Notes: generated from the letters alone by a model not told the origin. A DNA stretch of 64,000 bases from Bacillus thuringiensis (GCF_001182785.1 NZ_CP012099.1:3408501-3472500), one strand, 5' to 3'. Positions 53,269 through 62,908 are shown, numbered from the stretch's first letter. Numbers and translations: made by a program.

Positions 53269-53559
53269 ATGAATCTTTCCGTAACAAAAGAAGCAGCACA
53301 ATGGTATAAAACTGAATTAAACTTACAATCAAATGAAACACTACGCTTTTTCGTACAATACGGTGGTTGCAGTACTGTGCAAAAAGGACTTTCTTTAGGT
53401 ATTCGTAAAGATGATCCTGCACATCCTGCTGTTCAAATTCAAGAAGAAGGTATTAATTTCTTTATTGAAGGCGATGATGAATGGTTCTTCGATGGACATA
53501 ATTTATCTGTTACACTTAACGAAGGTGACGACTTCCCACAATTTAATTATGAAAAATAA
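53269..53559 (+). CDS. yneR: HesB/YneR family protein
   Basis: A 96-residue small protein of the HesB/IscA-like YneR family with AAQWYKTELNLQ, FFVQYGGCSTVQKG and FDGHNLSVTLNE. The A-type scaffold cysteines of IscA are not all present (one Cys only), so iron-sulfur carriage is doubtful. ATG 53269 has GGAGG 7 nt upstream. In B. subtilis the gene also neighbours plsY (yneS). Confidence 0.87.
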   Translation: MNLSVTKEAAQWYKTELNLQSNETLRFFVQYGGCSTVQKGLSLGIRKDDPAHPAVQIQEEGINFFIEGDDEWFFDGHNLSVTLNEGDDFPQFNYEK

Positions 53560-53560
53560 A

Positions 53561-53587
53561 AAAACGTGGCTTCTGCCACGCTTTTTT
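53561..53587. terminator. Bidirectional terminator yneR / yneP
   Basis: CGTGGC-TTCT-GCCACG flanked by A and T runs, with a stable UUCG-like tetraloop, between convergent genes. Confidence 0.75.
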
Positions 53588-54005
53588 ATTTTTTCTTAAT
53601 TTCCTCATATTTCGCATACCACTCAGGATATAACTTTTTAAATGATACAGGGCGGAACCCTTCTTTTTTCGCACAAATATTCGTCGTACTTGCAGTAATA
53701 CAAAGTTCACCATCACCATTATATATTTCATATCCATATACAACGCGAAGTGGGCTCACAGTATCTACCCATGTTTTTACGATTGCTTTTTCTCCGTAAC
53801 GCATCGCTTTACGGTATGAAATTTGTAAATCTAACACAGGAGAAATAATTCCTTCTTTCTCCATTTCAACATATGAAAAACCTAAATCTTGTATAAGTTT
53901 CGTGCGACCTAACTCAAGCCACACTAAGTAGTTTGAATGGTAAACAACACCCATTTGATCTGTTTCCGCATAACGGATTTCAACTTCATGTTCTGCTACA
54001 AACAT
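53586..54005 (-). CDS. yneP: 4HBT hotdog-fold acyl-CoA thioesterase (YneP-like)
   Basis: A 139-residue hotdog protein with the 4HBT active-site stretch RYAETDQMGVVYHSNYLVWL (catalytic Asp in ETDQMG) and ARTKLIQ-like GRTKLIQDLG. It probably hydrolyses acyl-CoA thioesters of short to medium chain. ATG 54005 has GAAGGCG upstream; the longer frame adds basic residues without a ribosome site. It is divergent from sleL. Confidence 0.9.
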   Translation of the reverse strand: MFVAEHEVEIRYAETDQMGVVYHSNYLVWLELGRTKLIQDLGFSYVEMEKEGIISPVLDLQISYRKAMRYGEKAIVKTWVDTVSPLRVVYGYEIYNGDGELCITASTTNICAKKEGFRPVSFKKLYPEWYAKYEEIKKK

Positions 54006-54114
54006 ATGTATTCGCCTTCTTTCACTTCTGCTACCTTGCATACATTTAATCATAATACAGTGACATCAAAAATAAAATAAAAATAGTGAATCTTTTCCCG
54101 AAAGGAGCCAGCAT

Positions 54115-55407
54115 ATGATTCAAATTGTAACTGTTCGTAGTGGTGATAGCGTATATAGCTTGGCATCAAAATATGGATCAACACCTGACGAAATAGTAAA
54201 AGACAATGGATTAAATCCAGCTGAAACACTCGTTGTTGGTCAGGCACTTATCGTTAATACGAAAGGAAATAATTATTATGTACAGCCTGGTGACAGCCTA
54301 TATCGAATTTCTCAAACATATAATGTCCCCCTCGCTAGTTTAGCTAAAGTGAATAATTTATCTTTAAAATCTATTCTCCATGTCGGACAACAATTATACG
54401 TACCAAAAGGTACAAAACGAGCTGTAGAATCCATCGCTTATTTACAACCTTCAACTATACCGATTAAAGAGAGTTTAGTTAATGCTACACGTGCCATCAA
54501 TCCATTCTTAACATACTTAGCTTATTTTAGTTTTGAGGCAAAAAGAGATGGCACATTAAAAGAACCTACTGAAACAGCTAAAATCGCTAATATTGCAACG
54601 CAAGGTAAAACAATCCCTATGCTCGTTATTACAAATATTGAAAATGGTAATTTCAGTGCCGATCTAACATCAGTTATTTTACGCGACGCAACGATTCAAA
54701 ACAAATTTATTACTAACATTTTGCAAACAGCTGAAAAATATGGCATGCGAGACATTCATTTCGATTTCGAAAGTGTAGCACCTGAAGACCGCGAGGCGTA
54801 TAATCGCTTTTTACGAAATGTAAAAACACGCTTACCTAGTGGGTACACATTGAGCACAACTCTCGTACCGAAAACAAGTTCCAATCAAAAGGGCAAATTT
54901 TTCGAAGCTCATGATTATAAAGCGCAAGGGCAAATTGTTGATTTCGTCGTCATTATGACATATGACTGGGGATGGCAGGGCGGGCCACCGATGGCGATTT
55001 CTCCTATCGGTCCAGTGAAAGAAGTACTTCAATATGCAAAATCTCAAATGCCTCCACAAAAAATTATGATGGGGCAAAATTTATACGGGTTTGATTGGAA
55101 GCTTCCATTTAAACAAGGAAATCCACCTGCAAAAGCAATTAGCTCCGTCGCAGCTGTTGCACTAGCTCGTAAATATAATGTTCCTATTCGTTATGATTTC
55201 ACAGCCCAAGCTCCTCATTTTAATTATTTTGATGAAAACGGCGTGCAACACGAAGTTTGGTTTGAAGATTCACGGTCTGTTCAAAGTAAATTCAATTTAA
55301 TGAAAGAACAAGGTATAGGCGGTATTAGTTACTGGAAAATCGGTTTACCATTCCCACAAAATTGGCGTTTACTCGTTGAAAATTTTACGATTACGAAAAA
55401 AGGCTGA
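54115..55407 (+). CDS. sleL: Spore cortex-lytic N-acetylglucosaminidase SleL
   Basis: A 430-residue enzyme with two LysM domains (about 3-47 and 52-97; TVRSGDSVYSLASKYGS and YYVQPGDSLYRISQTYN) and a GH18-type TIM barrel (about 105-425) with DIHFDFESV, where the Glu is the catalytic acid, and VDFVVIMTYDWGW. The length and sequence match B. cereus/B. anthracis SleL, which degrades cortex fragments with muramic-delta-lactam during germination. There is no signal peptide, as expected for a protein deposited on the spore from the mother cell. ATG 54115 has AAAGGAG upstream. Confidence 0.95.
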   Translation: MIQIVTVRSGDSVYSLASKYGSTPDEIVKDNGLNPAETLVVGQALIVNTKGNNYYVQPGDSLYRISQTYNVPLASLAKVNNLSLKSILHVGQQLYVPKGTKRAVESIAYLQPSTIPIKESLVNATRAINPFLTYLAYFSFEAKRDGTLKEPTETAKIANIATQGKTIPMLVITNIENGNFSADLTSVILRDATIQNKFITNILQTAEKYGMRDIHFDFESVAPEDREAYNRFLRNVKTRLPSGYTLSTTLVPKTSSNQKGKFFEAHDYKAQGQIVDFVVIMTYDWGWQGGPPMAISPIGPVKEVLQYAKSQMPPQKIMMGQNLYGFDWKLPFKQGNPPAKAISSVAAVALARKYNVPIRYDFTAQAPHFNYFDENGVQHEVWFEDSRSVQSKFNLMKEQGIGGISYWKIGLPFPQNWRLLVENFTITKKG

Positions 55408-55427
55408 CAAAAGTCAGCCCTTTTTTT
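55396..55427. terminator. Terminator of sleL
   Basis: GGCTGAC-AAAA-GTCAGCC with AAAAAA before and TTTTTTT after; overlaps the last codons of sleL. Confidence 0.8.
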
Positions 55428-55493
55428 CATATTACTGCTAAAAACTCATCTTTCATTTCCTCACAAAAAAGAAGAATGATAACATTCTCCTTT

Positions 55494-55628
55494 TTAACCG
55501 TTATCAACAATCGGTTGTTTACCTGTTTGATCTTGCATTTGCTTTCCTTTATTTCCACCAGCTTTTTTCGACTGTGTTCCAATATGATTTGGTGCAAAGT
55601 CTTTTGAATTTTTTTTCGGATTACCCAT
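55494..55628 (-). CDS. sspN: Small acid-soluble spore protein N
   Basis: A 44-residue protein ([20 protein letters not shown]..., ending KQPIVDNG) with the [18 protein letters not shown] core of SspN. It is a minor small acid-soluble spore protein made in the forespore. ATG 55628 has AAGGAGG 9 nt upstream. It is 43 bp downstream of the fbpB-like gene, with a perfect hairpin between them whose 3' arm touches the ribosome site. In B. subtilis sspN is also near citB and yneN. Confidence 0.9.
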
Positions 55629-55641
55629 TACTATCGCCTCC

Positions 55642-55668
55642 TTAACACTAGTATCGTACTAGTGTTAA
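55642..55668 (-). other. Perfect hairpin between fbpB-like gene and sspN
   Basis: TTAACACTAGTA-TCG-TACTAGTGTTAA (12-bp stem). On the minus strand its 3' arm runs straight into GGAGG of the sspN ribosome site (TTAAGGAGG). No T-run follows, so it looks less like a terminator than like an mRNA-stability, processing or translation element. Confidence 0.6.
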
Positions 55669-55671
55669 GAA

Positions 55672-55815
55672 TTATTCAGCTTGCTTAAAAAGTTTCATTT
55701 CATAACGTTTTTCAATGCGCTCTTCAATGCGATCAATTGCATCACGATCGCTTAATAATTGTTGTTTATTTTCATTTACAAGTTCTTCAAACGATTTACG
55801 GCGACTTCTTCTCAT
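55672..55815 (-). CDS. FbpB family small basic protein
   Basis: A 47-residue protein, MRRSRRKSFEELVNENKQQL..., with the SFEELVNENKQQLLSDRDAIDRIEERIEKR core of the FbpB family. In B. subtilis FbpB is Fur-regulated and assists the small RNA FsrA in iron-sparing, but other family members stand near spore genes. I see no Fur box upstream, so iron control is doubtful here. ATG 55815 has GAGAGGG upstream. It was too short for the usual ORF list. Confidence 0.82.
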   Translation of the reverse strand: MRRSRRKSFEELVNENKQQLLSDRDAIDRIEERIEKRYEMKLFKQAE

Positions 55816-55914
55816 GTTGTTCACCCTCTCTCCTTCGCTTTCTTATTACATAGTATGAGCAAACGAAAAACTCTTTAATCAGATTTGTAAGAAAATTTTA
55901 TGTTTTAGTACTCC

Positions 55915-55956
55915 TAAAAAAACTCCGTGTACAATATATTGCACACGGAGTTTTTT
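55915..55956. terminator. Terminator of the exonuclease gene
   Basis: AAAAAAACTCCGTGT / ACACGGAGTTTTTT around a 12-nt self-complementary loop; T-runs on both strands. Confidence 0.75.
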
Positions 55957-56902
55957 ATACCATAATATTTAAATACTCTTTCAACTTTTCATCTGCATTC
56001 ATTTCATTTTCTTTATAATCATGAAGCGCCTGTAATACAAAATCATACTGCTCTAAAATATAACTTTCTAATTTCGTAACATCCTCTAAGCTATTAAGCA
56101 TAATTCTCGTATTACCAACTTCACTTTTTAACGCTGGTTCACATTTTAAGCTTGTACATATTTCTTTCACATCATCTTCTAATATATCTGTTAATACATA
56201 TTTCTTTCGTCCTGTTACCTTTACTCTCATAACCGGATAAAAAGCTTTTATATCTAAATAACTTCCTACGTTCATACAACGTAGCCATTCTACATTACGT
56301 TTATTACGTGCAAGCATTTCTTTCACCGCTTCGTATACTACGATTTCATCAAGTGAGACCTTATTTACTTTTCTCTGTCCTTCTTCTTCAATCGCTGCAC
56401 ACTTTTGATAAACAGCAGCACACGTAATGCAATCATCAAATGCATTATGAGAACTTAAACGAATGCCAAGCATTCGCTTTAACGTTTCAAGTTTATGATT
56501 AGGCGCATGCTTCATGTATTTCTTCGCTAAAAATACAGTATCTATTACTTTATTTTTAGGTTCAGGTAGCCCTAGCATATTTACATTACTTTTCAAAAAG
56601 CGCATATCAAAAGAAGCATTATGGGCCACAATAACATTTGTATGTAAAAATGCTAAAAATAAAGGTAATACTTCTTCAATCGTCGGTGCATCTGAAACAC
56701 GATAATTGGTAATACCGGTTAAACTCGTTATTCGGTCCGGAATTAGCCGCTCTGGATTCACGTATGAAACAAATTGATCTACCAGTTCATGATTACGATA
56801 TTTCACCGCTGCAACTTGAATAATTTTATCATTATAAGGGTTAAATCCTGTTGTTTCAAAATCAATTACAACATAATCTAACGGTAAGGATACATTCCCC
56901 AC
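55955..56902 (-). CDS. DEDDh-type 3'-5' exonuclease (DnaQ/PolC epsilon-like)
   Basis: A 315-residue protein with an N-terminal exonuclease domain: ExoI VVIDFETTGFNPYNDKIIQ, ExoII VIVAHNASFDMRFL and ExoIII SSHNAFDDCITCA, giving the DEDD residues plus His. The C-terminal ~130 residues are unassigned. The DNA substrate is unknown; homologues act in repair or proofreading. GTG 56902 has AAAGGAG 8 nt upstream; the GTG nine bases earlier overlaps that site. Confidence 0.9.
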   Translation of the reverse strand: MGNVSLPLDYVVIDFETTGFNPYNDKIIQVAAVKYRNHELVDQFVSYVNPERLIPDRITSLTGITNYRVSDAPTIEEVLPLFLAFLHTNVIVAHNASFDMRFLKSNVNMLGLPEPKNKVIDTVFLAKKYMKHAPNHKLETLKRMLGIRLSSHNAFDDCITCAAVYQKCAAIEEEGQRKVNKVSLDEIVVYEAVKEMLARNKRNVEWLRCMNVGSYLDIKAFYPVMRVKVTGRKKYVLTDILEDDVKEICTSLKCEPALKSEVGNTRIMLNSLEDVTKLESYILEQYDFVLQALHDYKENEMNADEKLKEYLNIMV

Positions 56903-56975
56903 TCCATACACTCCTTTATCTCTAAACGATTATATTTCTTACATCATATCATGAAGTTATTACTACTTGAAAAAG

Positions 56976-57012
56976 AAAAGGCAGAAATGGGAGCTCTCCA
57001 CCTCTACCTTTT
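56976..57012 (-). terminator. Terminator of yneN
   Basis: AAAAGGTAGA / TCTGCCTTTT with one mismatch, interior GGAG/CTCC pairing; T-rich on the minus strand after the 3' arm. Confidence 0.5.
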
Positions 57013-57017
57013 CACCA

Positions 57018-57593
57018 TTATTTTAATTTAGCAACCCTTTTCTCCATCTCTTTTTGCGTCATCGGCCCAATAAACTTATCTTGAATGACACCTTTTGTAT
57101 CTATAAAATACGAAGTTGGAATCGTAATTACTTTATACGCTGTTGTCACATCAATGTTCTTGTCCAATAAAATAGGAAAAGTAATTCCTTTTTCTTTAGC
57201 AAAATTGCTTACCTTTTCTTCCCCCCCACCTTTTTCTGAAGGCGTATAGTTGATTGCTAAAATTTCTACGTTTTCTTTATGTTCTTTATAGAAAGCCTCC
57301 ATATCCGGCATTTCTTGTTGGCAAGGTCCACACCACGTTGCCCAAAAGTTTAAAATCACTTTCTTTCCTTTTAAATCTGATAGCTTTACATTCGTTCCAT
57401 CTAACTTCGTTAATTCGAAGTCTGGCGCACTCTTCCCTATTTCAATACCATTACTTGCAATCATCTCTTTCATCGCAGCTTCACTTTGTTCTTGCTCCCC
57501 TTGTACCACCTGCTCTTTTTTACCAAACTGTTCATAAGCTGCATATCCCGCTAAACAAAGTAACACTACAATAATCGTAAGCTTCCGCCACAT
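57018..57593 (-). CDS. yneN: ResA/TlpA-like membrane-anchored thiol-disulfide oxidoreductase (YneN)
   Basis: A 191-residue protein: N-terminal membrane anchor (LTIIVVLLCLAGYAAYEQF), a charged linker, then a thioredoxin fold with SAPDFELTKLDGTNV, the active site WATWCGPCQQEMP and the cis-Pro in ITIPTSYF. It faces outside and probably keeps cysteines reduced, for example in cytochrome c or spore proteins. ATG 57593. In B. subtilis yneN is next to citB, as here. Confidence 0.9.
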   Translation of the reverse strand: MWRKLTIIVVLLCLAGYAAYEQFGKKEQVVQGEQEQSEAAMKEMIASNGIEIGKSAPDFELTKLDGTNVKLSDLKGKKVILNFWATWCGPCQQEMPDMEAFYKEHKENVEILAINYTPSEKGGGEEKVSNFAKEKGITFPILLDKNIDVTTAYKVITIPTSYFIDTKGVIQDKFIGPMTQKEMEKRVAKLK

Positions 57594-57845
57594 GTTATAT
57601 CACCCTAACGTATTTATCTTCTTATAACTTAATTACTCAAATACTATATACCTTATTTTAGCTTATACGGACAAGCTTGGAAATATTCAGAGTCGAAATA
57701 ATTAGAATATTCTCATTTAAAGTGTAATCTTTTCCTTTTTATCATATAATTAGAAAAACAGATGAGGTGTTGTTTATCTTCTAATGGGCCCATTCACCTT
57801 TTTACTTTCGTAGTTATATAAACTTCAACAAAAGGGGGATTTTTT

Positions 57846-58103
57846 ATGAATTCATTCGAAAAAATAACATTATATATTCTTAGTTTTCTTTTATACCCAA
57901 TCGGTATTATTACATGGATCATTTCACTCTTTAGTAACGATCTTGAAAAGAAGAAAGTAGGGCGTATTTGTCTTTATATCTCTCTAGTCTCATTCGTCCT
58001 TTTCTTAATCCTTGGAATTGCAACTTTCCTTATGACTGCTACTTTTAATGTAGATCTAAATCATTCAGAATCTATCCAATATCAAATAAATGATGTTGAA
58101 TAA
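57846..58103 (+). CDS. Small membrane protein of unknown function
   Basis: An 85-residue protein with two or three membrane segments (about 8-27 and 42-68, LYISLVSFVLFLILGIATFL) and an acidic C-terminus. No family is recognised. ATG 57846 has AAAGGGGG upstream and a terminator follows. The 250 bp before it hold the 12-bp palindrome AATGGGCCCATT (57783-57794) and no gene. Confidence 0.72.
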   Translation: MNSFEKITLYILSFLLYPIGIITWIISLFSNDLEKKKVGRICLYISLVSFVLFLILGIATFLMTATFNVDLNHSESIQYQINDVE

Positions 58104-58128
58104 AGATAAGGGCACTGCTCTTATCTTT
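58102..58128. terminator. Terminator between small membrane protein and ABC exporter
   Basis: AAAGATAAG / CTTATCTTT with a 9-nt loop between convergent genes. Confidence 0.6.
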
Positions 58129-58141
58129 ATTCACATCTCTT

Positions 58142-59776
58142 TCAAAATGAATGACTATTTATTAATTTTTCAGGACTTCCACATGCAATAATACTTCCTT
58201 CTCTCATTATGACAACACGATCCGCTAGTATCACTTTCTCTACATCATGTGTTGCCACAATTCTCGTTACATCTCTTCCTAGTCCTTCAATCATATTCCA
58301 AACAGTTTCTTGATTACTCGGATCTAACCCCGCAGTCGGTTCATCTAAAATAATAAGATTCGGATTTGAACCAATTGCTCGTAATAATGCAAGACGTTTT
58401 CTTTCTCCTCCCGAAAGCTCTTCTCCACTTTTATGTAGTACAGTTTGAATCCCCTTAGGTAAATCTCTAATTATCGGCTTCATATTTATAAGGTCAATAT
58501 TTTTTTCTAATTCGTTTTCTAAATACTCCTCCCGGAAATACATATTCTCTTTTACTGTCGTCCGAAAGAAACGAGGTTCTTGCCACACTGTAGTCATTCG
58601 AGCCTTTTGACCATAATAAACAACACTACCGTTAGATGGTTTATACAAACCTGTCATTAATTTTAAAAGCGTTGTTTTTCCTGCACCGCTTTCTCCCACA
58701 ATAATAACGAGTTCACCAGGACGAATTTGCAAATCAATATTATGAATTCTGCATTTCTCTTTATCATTCTCCTGAAATGAAACATTTGTTATCCTCATCC
58801 CCATCGCTCTTTCTACATTACTATCTGCCATTCTTTTATCTAAAAAGGAAAAAACTCTATTTGCCGAAGCGACTGCAACTTGTGTCATCATTAATAAATC
58901 GCCCACGTAACGGACTGGGAAAAAGAGCATTTCAATTGTAGCTAACACTGCAACGAGTGAACCAACTTCCATTTCCCCTTTCATTATTTTTTGTGCGCCT
59001 ACAATGAGAACAACGATATATGCTCCTGTTTCAATCACTGTTCCAACTACTCCAATGCAATGTTGCATCATCGTCTTCTTTACTTCCGATTTATAAGATT
59101 GTGCCGTTACTCCTTTAAATAAGCGAATGGCCCATTTTTCTTTTTGTAAACTACGTAAATCTTGTATAGCCTTTACAAACTGTGACACCATCTCTACAAC
59201 ACTCGATTGATTTTTTTGAGCAATGCTTGCAATATCCCTTACCTTTTCTCCCATCAGTATTGGAACAATTGCACTTAAAAATAAAAACGGAGTTACCCAC
59301 AATATAAACTGTATATCTATATGTTGTAGTGCTATGAAAGCTCCAATAAATTGGGCAATAGCATGTATATACTCTATTAATATAGAACCATATAATCTGA
59401 CCCAGTTCGGAATATCAGATACGACCAAAGTTTCTAACTCCCCTTGCTTAATCTTCTCGCTCTCTTCAAACGGTAATGAGAAATAGTGACGCAATAATTC
59501 TATACGTTTCGTTTGTGATATACGTTGACTCGCTTTTGAGCTTATATAATCAAATAAAAGATTGTTCGTCCACATTAAAAAGCGAATACCCGCAAACAAA
59601 GCTATATATAAATACGCACCTTTTAGCTCCCTTTGAATAAGATTGTCTACAATTAATCCCATGAAAATTGGGCGTGATAAGTTTAAAATGGCAGCAATTA
59701 TCCCACTACATACAGCTGCCATTACTAATATTTTCTCTTTTCGTAACGGCAACAATATTCTTTTATATTCTTTCAT
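58142..59776 (-). CDS. ABC exporter with fused membrane and ATPase domains
   Basis: A 544-residue half-transporter: six membrane segments (about 20-300) with the exporter pattern ILNLSRPIFMGLIVDNLI, then an ATPase with Walker A GESGAGKTT, signature LSGGERKRLAL, Walker B LIILDEPTAGLD and THDVE. It presumably works as a homodimer; the cargo is unknown. ATG 59776 has GGAGGG upstream; the longer frame runs into a terminator-like hairpin. It lies downstream of acnA, separated by two strong hairpins, so expression from the acnA promoter requires read-through. Confidence 0.92.
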   Translation of the reverse strand: MKEYKRILLPLRKEKILVMAAVCSGIIAAILNLSRPIFMGLIVDNLIQRELKGAYLYIALFAGIRFLMWTNNLLFDYISSKASQRISQTKRIELLRHYFSLPFEESEKIKQGELETLVVSDIPNWVRLYGSILIEYIHAIAQFIGAFIALQHIDIQFILWVTPFLFLSAIVPILMGEKVRDIASIAQKNQSSVVEMVSQFVKAIQDLRSLQKEKWAIRLFKGVTAQSYKSEVKKTMMQHCIGVVGTVIETGAYIVVLIVGAQKIMKGEMEVGSLVAVLATIEMLFFPVRYVGDLLMMTQVAVASANRVFSFLDKRMADSNVERAMGMRITNVSFQENDKEKCRIHNIDLQIRPGELVIIVGESGAGKTTLLKLMTGLYKPSNGSVVYYGQKARMTTVWQEPRFFRTTVKENMYFREEYLENELEKNIDLINMKPIIRDLPKGIQTVLHKSGEELSGGERKRLALLRAIGSNPNLIILDEPTAGLDPSNQETVWNMIEGLGRDVTRIVATHDVEKVILADRVVIMREGSIIACGSPEKLINSHSF

Positions 59777-59805
59777 GACGTTCCCTCCACTTTTCGTAGT
59801 AAAAA

Positions 59806-59839
59806 GAAAGGGATGAAACCATATGGTTTCATCCCTTTC
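59806..59839 (-). terminator. Terminator-like hairpin in front of the ABC exporter
   Basis: Perfect 15-bp stem GAAAGGGATGAAACC-ATAT-GGTTTCATCCCTTTC followed by TTTTTAC on the minus strand, ending 30 nt before the exporter start. It is the second of two hairpins between acnA and the exporter. Confidence 0.75.
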
Positions 59840-59842
59840 CAT

Positions 59843-59880
59843 AAAATAAGGAAGCTAACTATTGTTAGCTTCCTTATTTT
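59843..59880 (-). terminator. Terminator of acnA
   Basis: Perfect 17-bp stem AAAATAAGGAAGCTAAC / GTTAGCTTCCTTATTTT with a 4-nt loop, 14 bp after the acnA stop. Confidence 0.85.
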
Positions 59881-59893
59881 TCATTTCAATTAT

Positions 59894-62617
59894 TTAGTTC
59901 GACACTTTTGACTCTTCAATTTTCTCACGAAGAACCATTTGCAGAATACCACCGTGACGGTAGTAATCAATTTCAACTTCACTATCGAAACGAGCTACTA
60001 CTTCAAATTGTTTTTCGTTGCCATCTAAATCAGTTGCAACTACTTTTACAAGATCGCGTGGTCTAACTGTTTTGTCAATTTGGATTTCAAATGACTCGTT
60101 ACCAACAAGACCTAACGTTTCAGCACTTTCGCCATCTTTAAATTGAAGTGGTAATACACCCATTAACACTAAGTTACTGCGGTGAATACGTTCGAAGCTT
60201 TCTGCGATTACTGCTTTAATACCTAATAAGTTAGTACCTTTCGCAGCCCAGTCACGAGAACTTCCCATACCGTAATCTTTACCAGCAACAACTAGAAGAC
60301 CTGTTCCATCTTCTTTATATTTCATAGCAGCATCATAGATAGATGTTACTTCACCAGTTGGCCAATATGTTGTATATCCGCCTTCTGTGCCTGGTGCGAT
60401 TTGGTTTTTAATACGGATGTTTGCAAATGTACCACGCATCATAACTTCATGGTTACCACGACGAGAACCGTAAGAATTAAAGTCAACTGGTTGTACGCCG
60501 TTTTCTAATAAGTAGCGTCCAGCTGGTGTGTGCTTACCAATTGAACCTGCTGGTGAAATGTGGTCTGTCGTTACAGAATCACCAAATTTACCAACTATGC
60601 GTAAACCTGATAACGTTTCAACTTCACCTGGCTCTTTAGATAAACCTTCAAAGAATGGTGGGTTTTGAATGTATGTTGAATCATTATCCCAAGTATATAA
60701 AGCTTCGTTTGAAGTTTGGATTTCATTCCAACGCTCATTGCTGTTAAATACTTGTGCATATTCTTTCTTGAACAGTTCAGATGTAACAACACTTTGAACT
60801 ACATCTTCAATTTCTTTAGCTGATGGCCAAATATCGTTGAAGTAAACAGCATTGCCATTTGCATCTTTACCGATTTCATCATTTTTCAGGTCAATATCAA
60901 CAGTACCTGCAAGTGCATATGCCACAACAAGTGGTGGTGATGCTAAGTAGTTTGCTTTTACAAGAGGATGAATACGACCTTCAAAGTTACGGTTACCAGA
61001 TAAAACAGATGTTACTAGTAAGTCGTTTGCTGCGATTGATTCTTCTAATTCTGACGCTAATGGACCAGAGTTACCGATACAAGTCGTACAGCCGTAACCA
61101 ACTGTTTGGAAACCTAATTGGTCTAAATATGTTGTTAAACCTGATTTATCTAAGTACTCAGTAACAACTTTAGATCCTGGTGCTAATGATGTTTTTACGT
61201 ACTCAGGTACTACAAGTCCTTTTTCAATTGCTTTCTTCGCAACTAGACCTGCCCCAATTAATACGTATGGGTTTGATGTATTTGTACAGCTTGTAATTGC
61301 AGCGATTGCAATTGCACCTGTTTTCATCGTTACTTCTTTATCTTCTAATGTAACCTTCACTTCTTTATCGAACTCTTGCTCATTAAATCCAAGCCCTTGT
61401 GTTCCAACTGGTGCTAATACAGCTTTGTGGAACGCATCTTTCATATCTGAAAGTGGAATTAAATCTTGTGGGCGTTTCGGTCCAGAAAGGTTAGATTCGA
61501 TTGTATTTAAATCAATTTCAACAAGATCAGTGTAGATTGGATCTTTACTGTCTGCTGTATAGAATAAACCGTTCGCTTTACAGTATTCTTCAACAATACG
61601 AATTTGCTCTTCATCTCTACCTGTTAAACGTAAGTATTCTAATGAAATATCATCGATTGGGAAGAATCCACAAGTTGCGCCGTATTCTGGTGCCATATTT
61701 GAAATTGTTGCACGGTCAGCTAAAGGCATACTCTTTAGTCCATTACCGAAGAACTCAACAAATTTACCAACTACACCTTTTTGACGTAATACTTGTGTTA
61801 CTTTTAATGCAACGTCTGTTGCCGTAGTACCACTTGGAAGTGTGCCAGTTAATTTCACACCGATTACTTCAGGTACTGGGAAGTATGAAGGCTGTCCAAG
61901 CATTCCTGCTTCTGCTTCAATACCACCAACGCCCCATCCAAGAACGCCGATACCGTTAATCATTGTTGTATGTGAGTCTGTTCCAACTAATGAATCTGGG
62001 TATGCAACTAAGTCACCTTCAGCATTTTTCACAGCATGAACAACTGGTGCTAAATATTCAAGGTTTACTTGGTGTACAATGCCTGTAGCTGGTGGAACTG
62101 CACGGTAGTTATCAAATGATTTTTGTGCCCAGCTTAAAAATTTATAACGTTCTTCATTACGTTTAAACTCTAAGTCCATGTTGAATGCAAGCGCGTCTGC
62201 CGTACCCGCTCTATCAACCTGTACAGAGTGGTCAATTACAAGGTCTACAGTAATTTCAGGATTAATTTTGTCAGGATCCCCACCCATGTCTGCCATTGCT
62301 TTACGAAGCGAAGCCAAATCAACAACAGCTGGAACACCAGTGAAATCTTGTAAAATTACACGAGATGGTTTAAATGGAACATCGATATCTTGCACATCTT
62401 TCGTTCCCCATTTCGCTAAATTTGTAACATGCTCTTCTGTGATTACACGTCCATCTACTTGACGAAGTACTGATTCAAGTAAAACTTTCACGGAATATGG
62501 TAATTGAGATACGTTGCCAACCCCTGCATTTTCAAGCGCTTTCAAATCATAATAATGATACGTTTTTCCATCTACTTCAAAAGTTGCACGTGATTGAAAT
62601 GGATTATGTTTGACCAT
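59894..62617 (-). CDS. acnA: Aconitate hydratase A
   Basis: A 907-residue aconitase (CitB/AcnA, IRP type) with the 4Fe-4S ligands in [11 protein letters not shown] and [25 protein letters not shown], and the swivel-domain motifs [17 protein letters not shown] and [10 protein letters not shown]. It interconverts citrate and isocitrate in the TCA cycle; Bacillus members also bind iron-responsive RNA. ATG 62617 has GGGGGGAAA upstream. A CcpC-like dyad lies 130 bp upstream. In B. subtilis citB has the same neighbours (sspO upstream, yneN downstream). Confidence 0.96.
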   Translation of the reverse strand: MVKHNPFQSRATFEVDGKTYHYYDLKALENAGVGNVSQLPYSVKVLLESVLRQVDGRVITEEHVTNLAKWGTKDVQDIDVPFKPSRVILQDFTGVPAVVDLASLRKAMADMGGDPDKINPEITVDLVIDHSVQVDRAGTADALAFNMDLEFKRNEERYKFLSWAQKSFDNYRAVPPATGIVHQVNLEYLAPVVHAVKNAEGDLVAYPDSLVGTDSHTTMINGIGVLGWGVGGIEAEAGMLGQPSYFPVPEVIGVKLTGTLPSGTTATDVALKVTQVLRQKGVVGKFVEFFGNGLKSMPLADRATISNMAPEYGATCGFFPIDDISLEYLRLTGRDEEQIRIVEEYCKANGLFYTADSKDPIYTDLVEIDLNTIESNLSGPKRPQDLIPLSDMKDAFHKAVLAPVGTQGLGFNEQEFDKEVKVTLEDKEVTMKTGAIAIAAITSCTNTSNPYVLIGAGLVAKKAIEKGLVVPEYVKTSLAPGSKVVTEYLDKSGLTTYLDQLGFQTVGYGCTTCIGNSGPLASELEESIAANDLLVTSVLSGNRNFEGRIHPLVKANYLASPPLVVAYALAGTVDIDLKNDEIGKDANGNAVYFNDIWPSAKEIEDVVQSVVTSELFKKEYAQVFNSNERWNEIQTSNEALYTWDNDSTYIQNPPFFEGLSKEPGEVETLSGLRIVGKFGDSVTTDHISPAGSIGKHTPAGRYLLENGVQPVDFNSYGSRRGNHEVMMRGTFANIRIKNQIAPGTEGGYTTYWPTGEVTSIYDAAMKYKEDGTGLLVVAGKDYGMGSSRDWAAKGTNLLGIKAVIAESFERIHRSNLVLMGVLPLQFKDGESAETLGLVGNESFEIQIDKTVRPRDLVKVVATDLDGNEKQFEVVARFDSEVEIDYYRHGGILQMVLREKIEESKVSN

Positions 62618-62749
62618 TATGTTTCCCCCCTGTTAAACGTGACTAAGTTGTCTGAATATAAAATGTAGACAAACTTTTCAATACCTTACGATAATATCTT
62701 ATTACAACTTTCTAAATAAGTAAATAATAAGAAACTTATAGATTATCAT

Positions 62750-62764
62750 AAGTTTTCTTTATGT
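62750..62764. promoter_or_regulatory. CcpC-like dyad upstream of acnA
   Basis: ATAA-GTTTTCT-TTAT is an exact match to the ATAA-N7-TTAT dyad that CcpC uses to repress citB in B. subtilis, here 133 bp from the acnA start. The pattern is short and the region is AT-rich, so the match may be fortuitous. Confidence 0.4.
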
Positions 62765-62843
62765 TTCTAAATTTGAATAGCTTTCATGCTCCTTATGAAT
62801 ACTATTATCATAAAGTAAAGTGCTCTATTAGCGGTTTACTTAC

Positions 62844-62864
62844 AGTTCATACATACTATGAACT
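62844..62864. promoter_or_regulatory. Palindrome upstream of sspO
   Basis: AGTTCATA-CATAC-TATGAACT, a perfect 8-bp inverted repeat 45 bp before the sspO start. Its right arm contains CTATG, which with CATACAA (62878-62884) 17 bp on could form a sigma-G promoter. The two readings are alternatives. Confidence 0.35.
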
Positions 62865-62908
62865 GCTCATCATTCAACATACAAAAAATATTATAGAGGT
62901 GAAATAAA

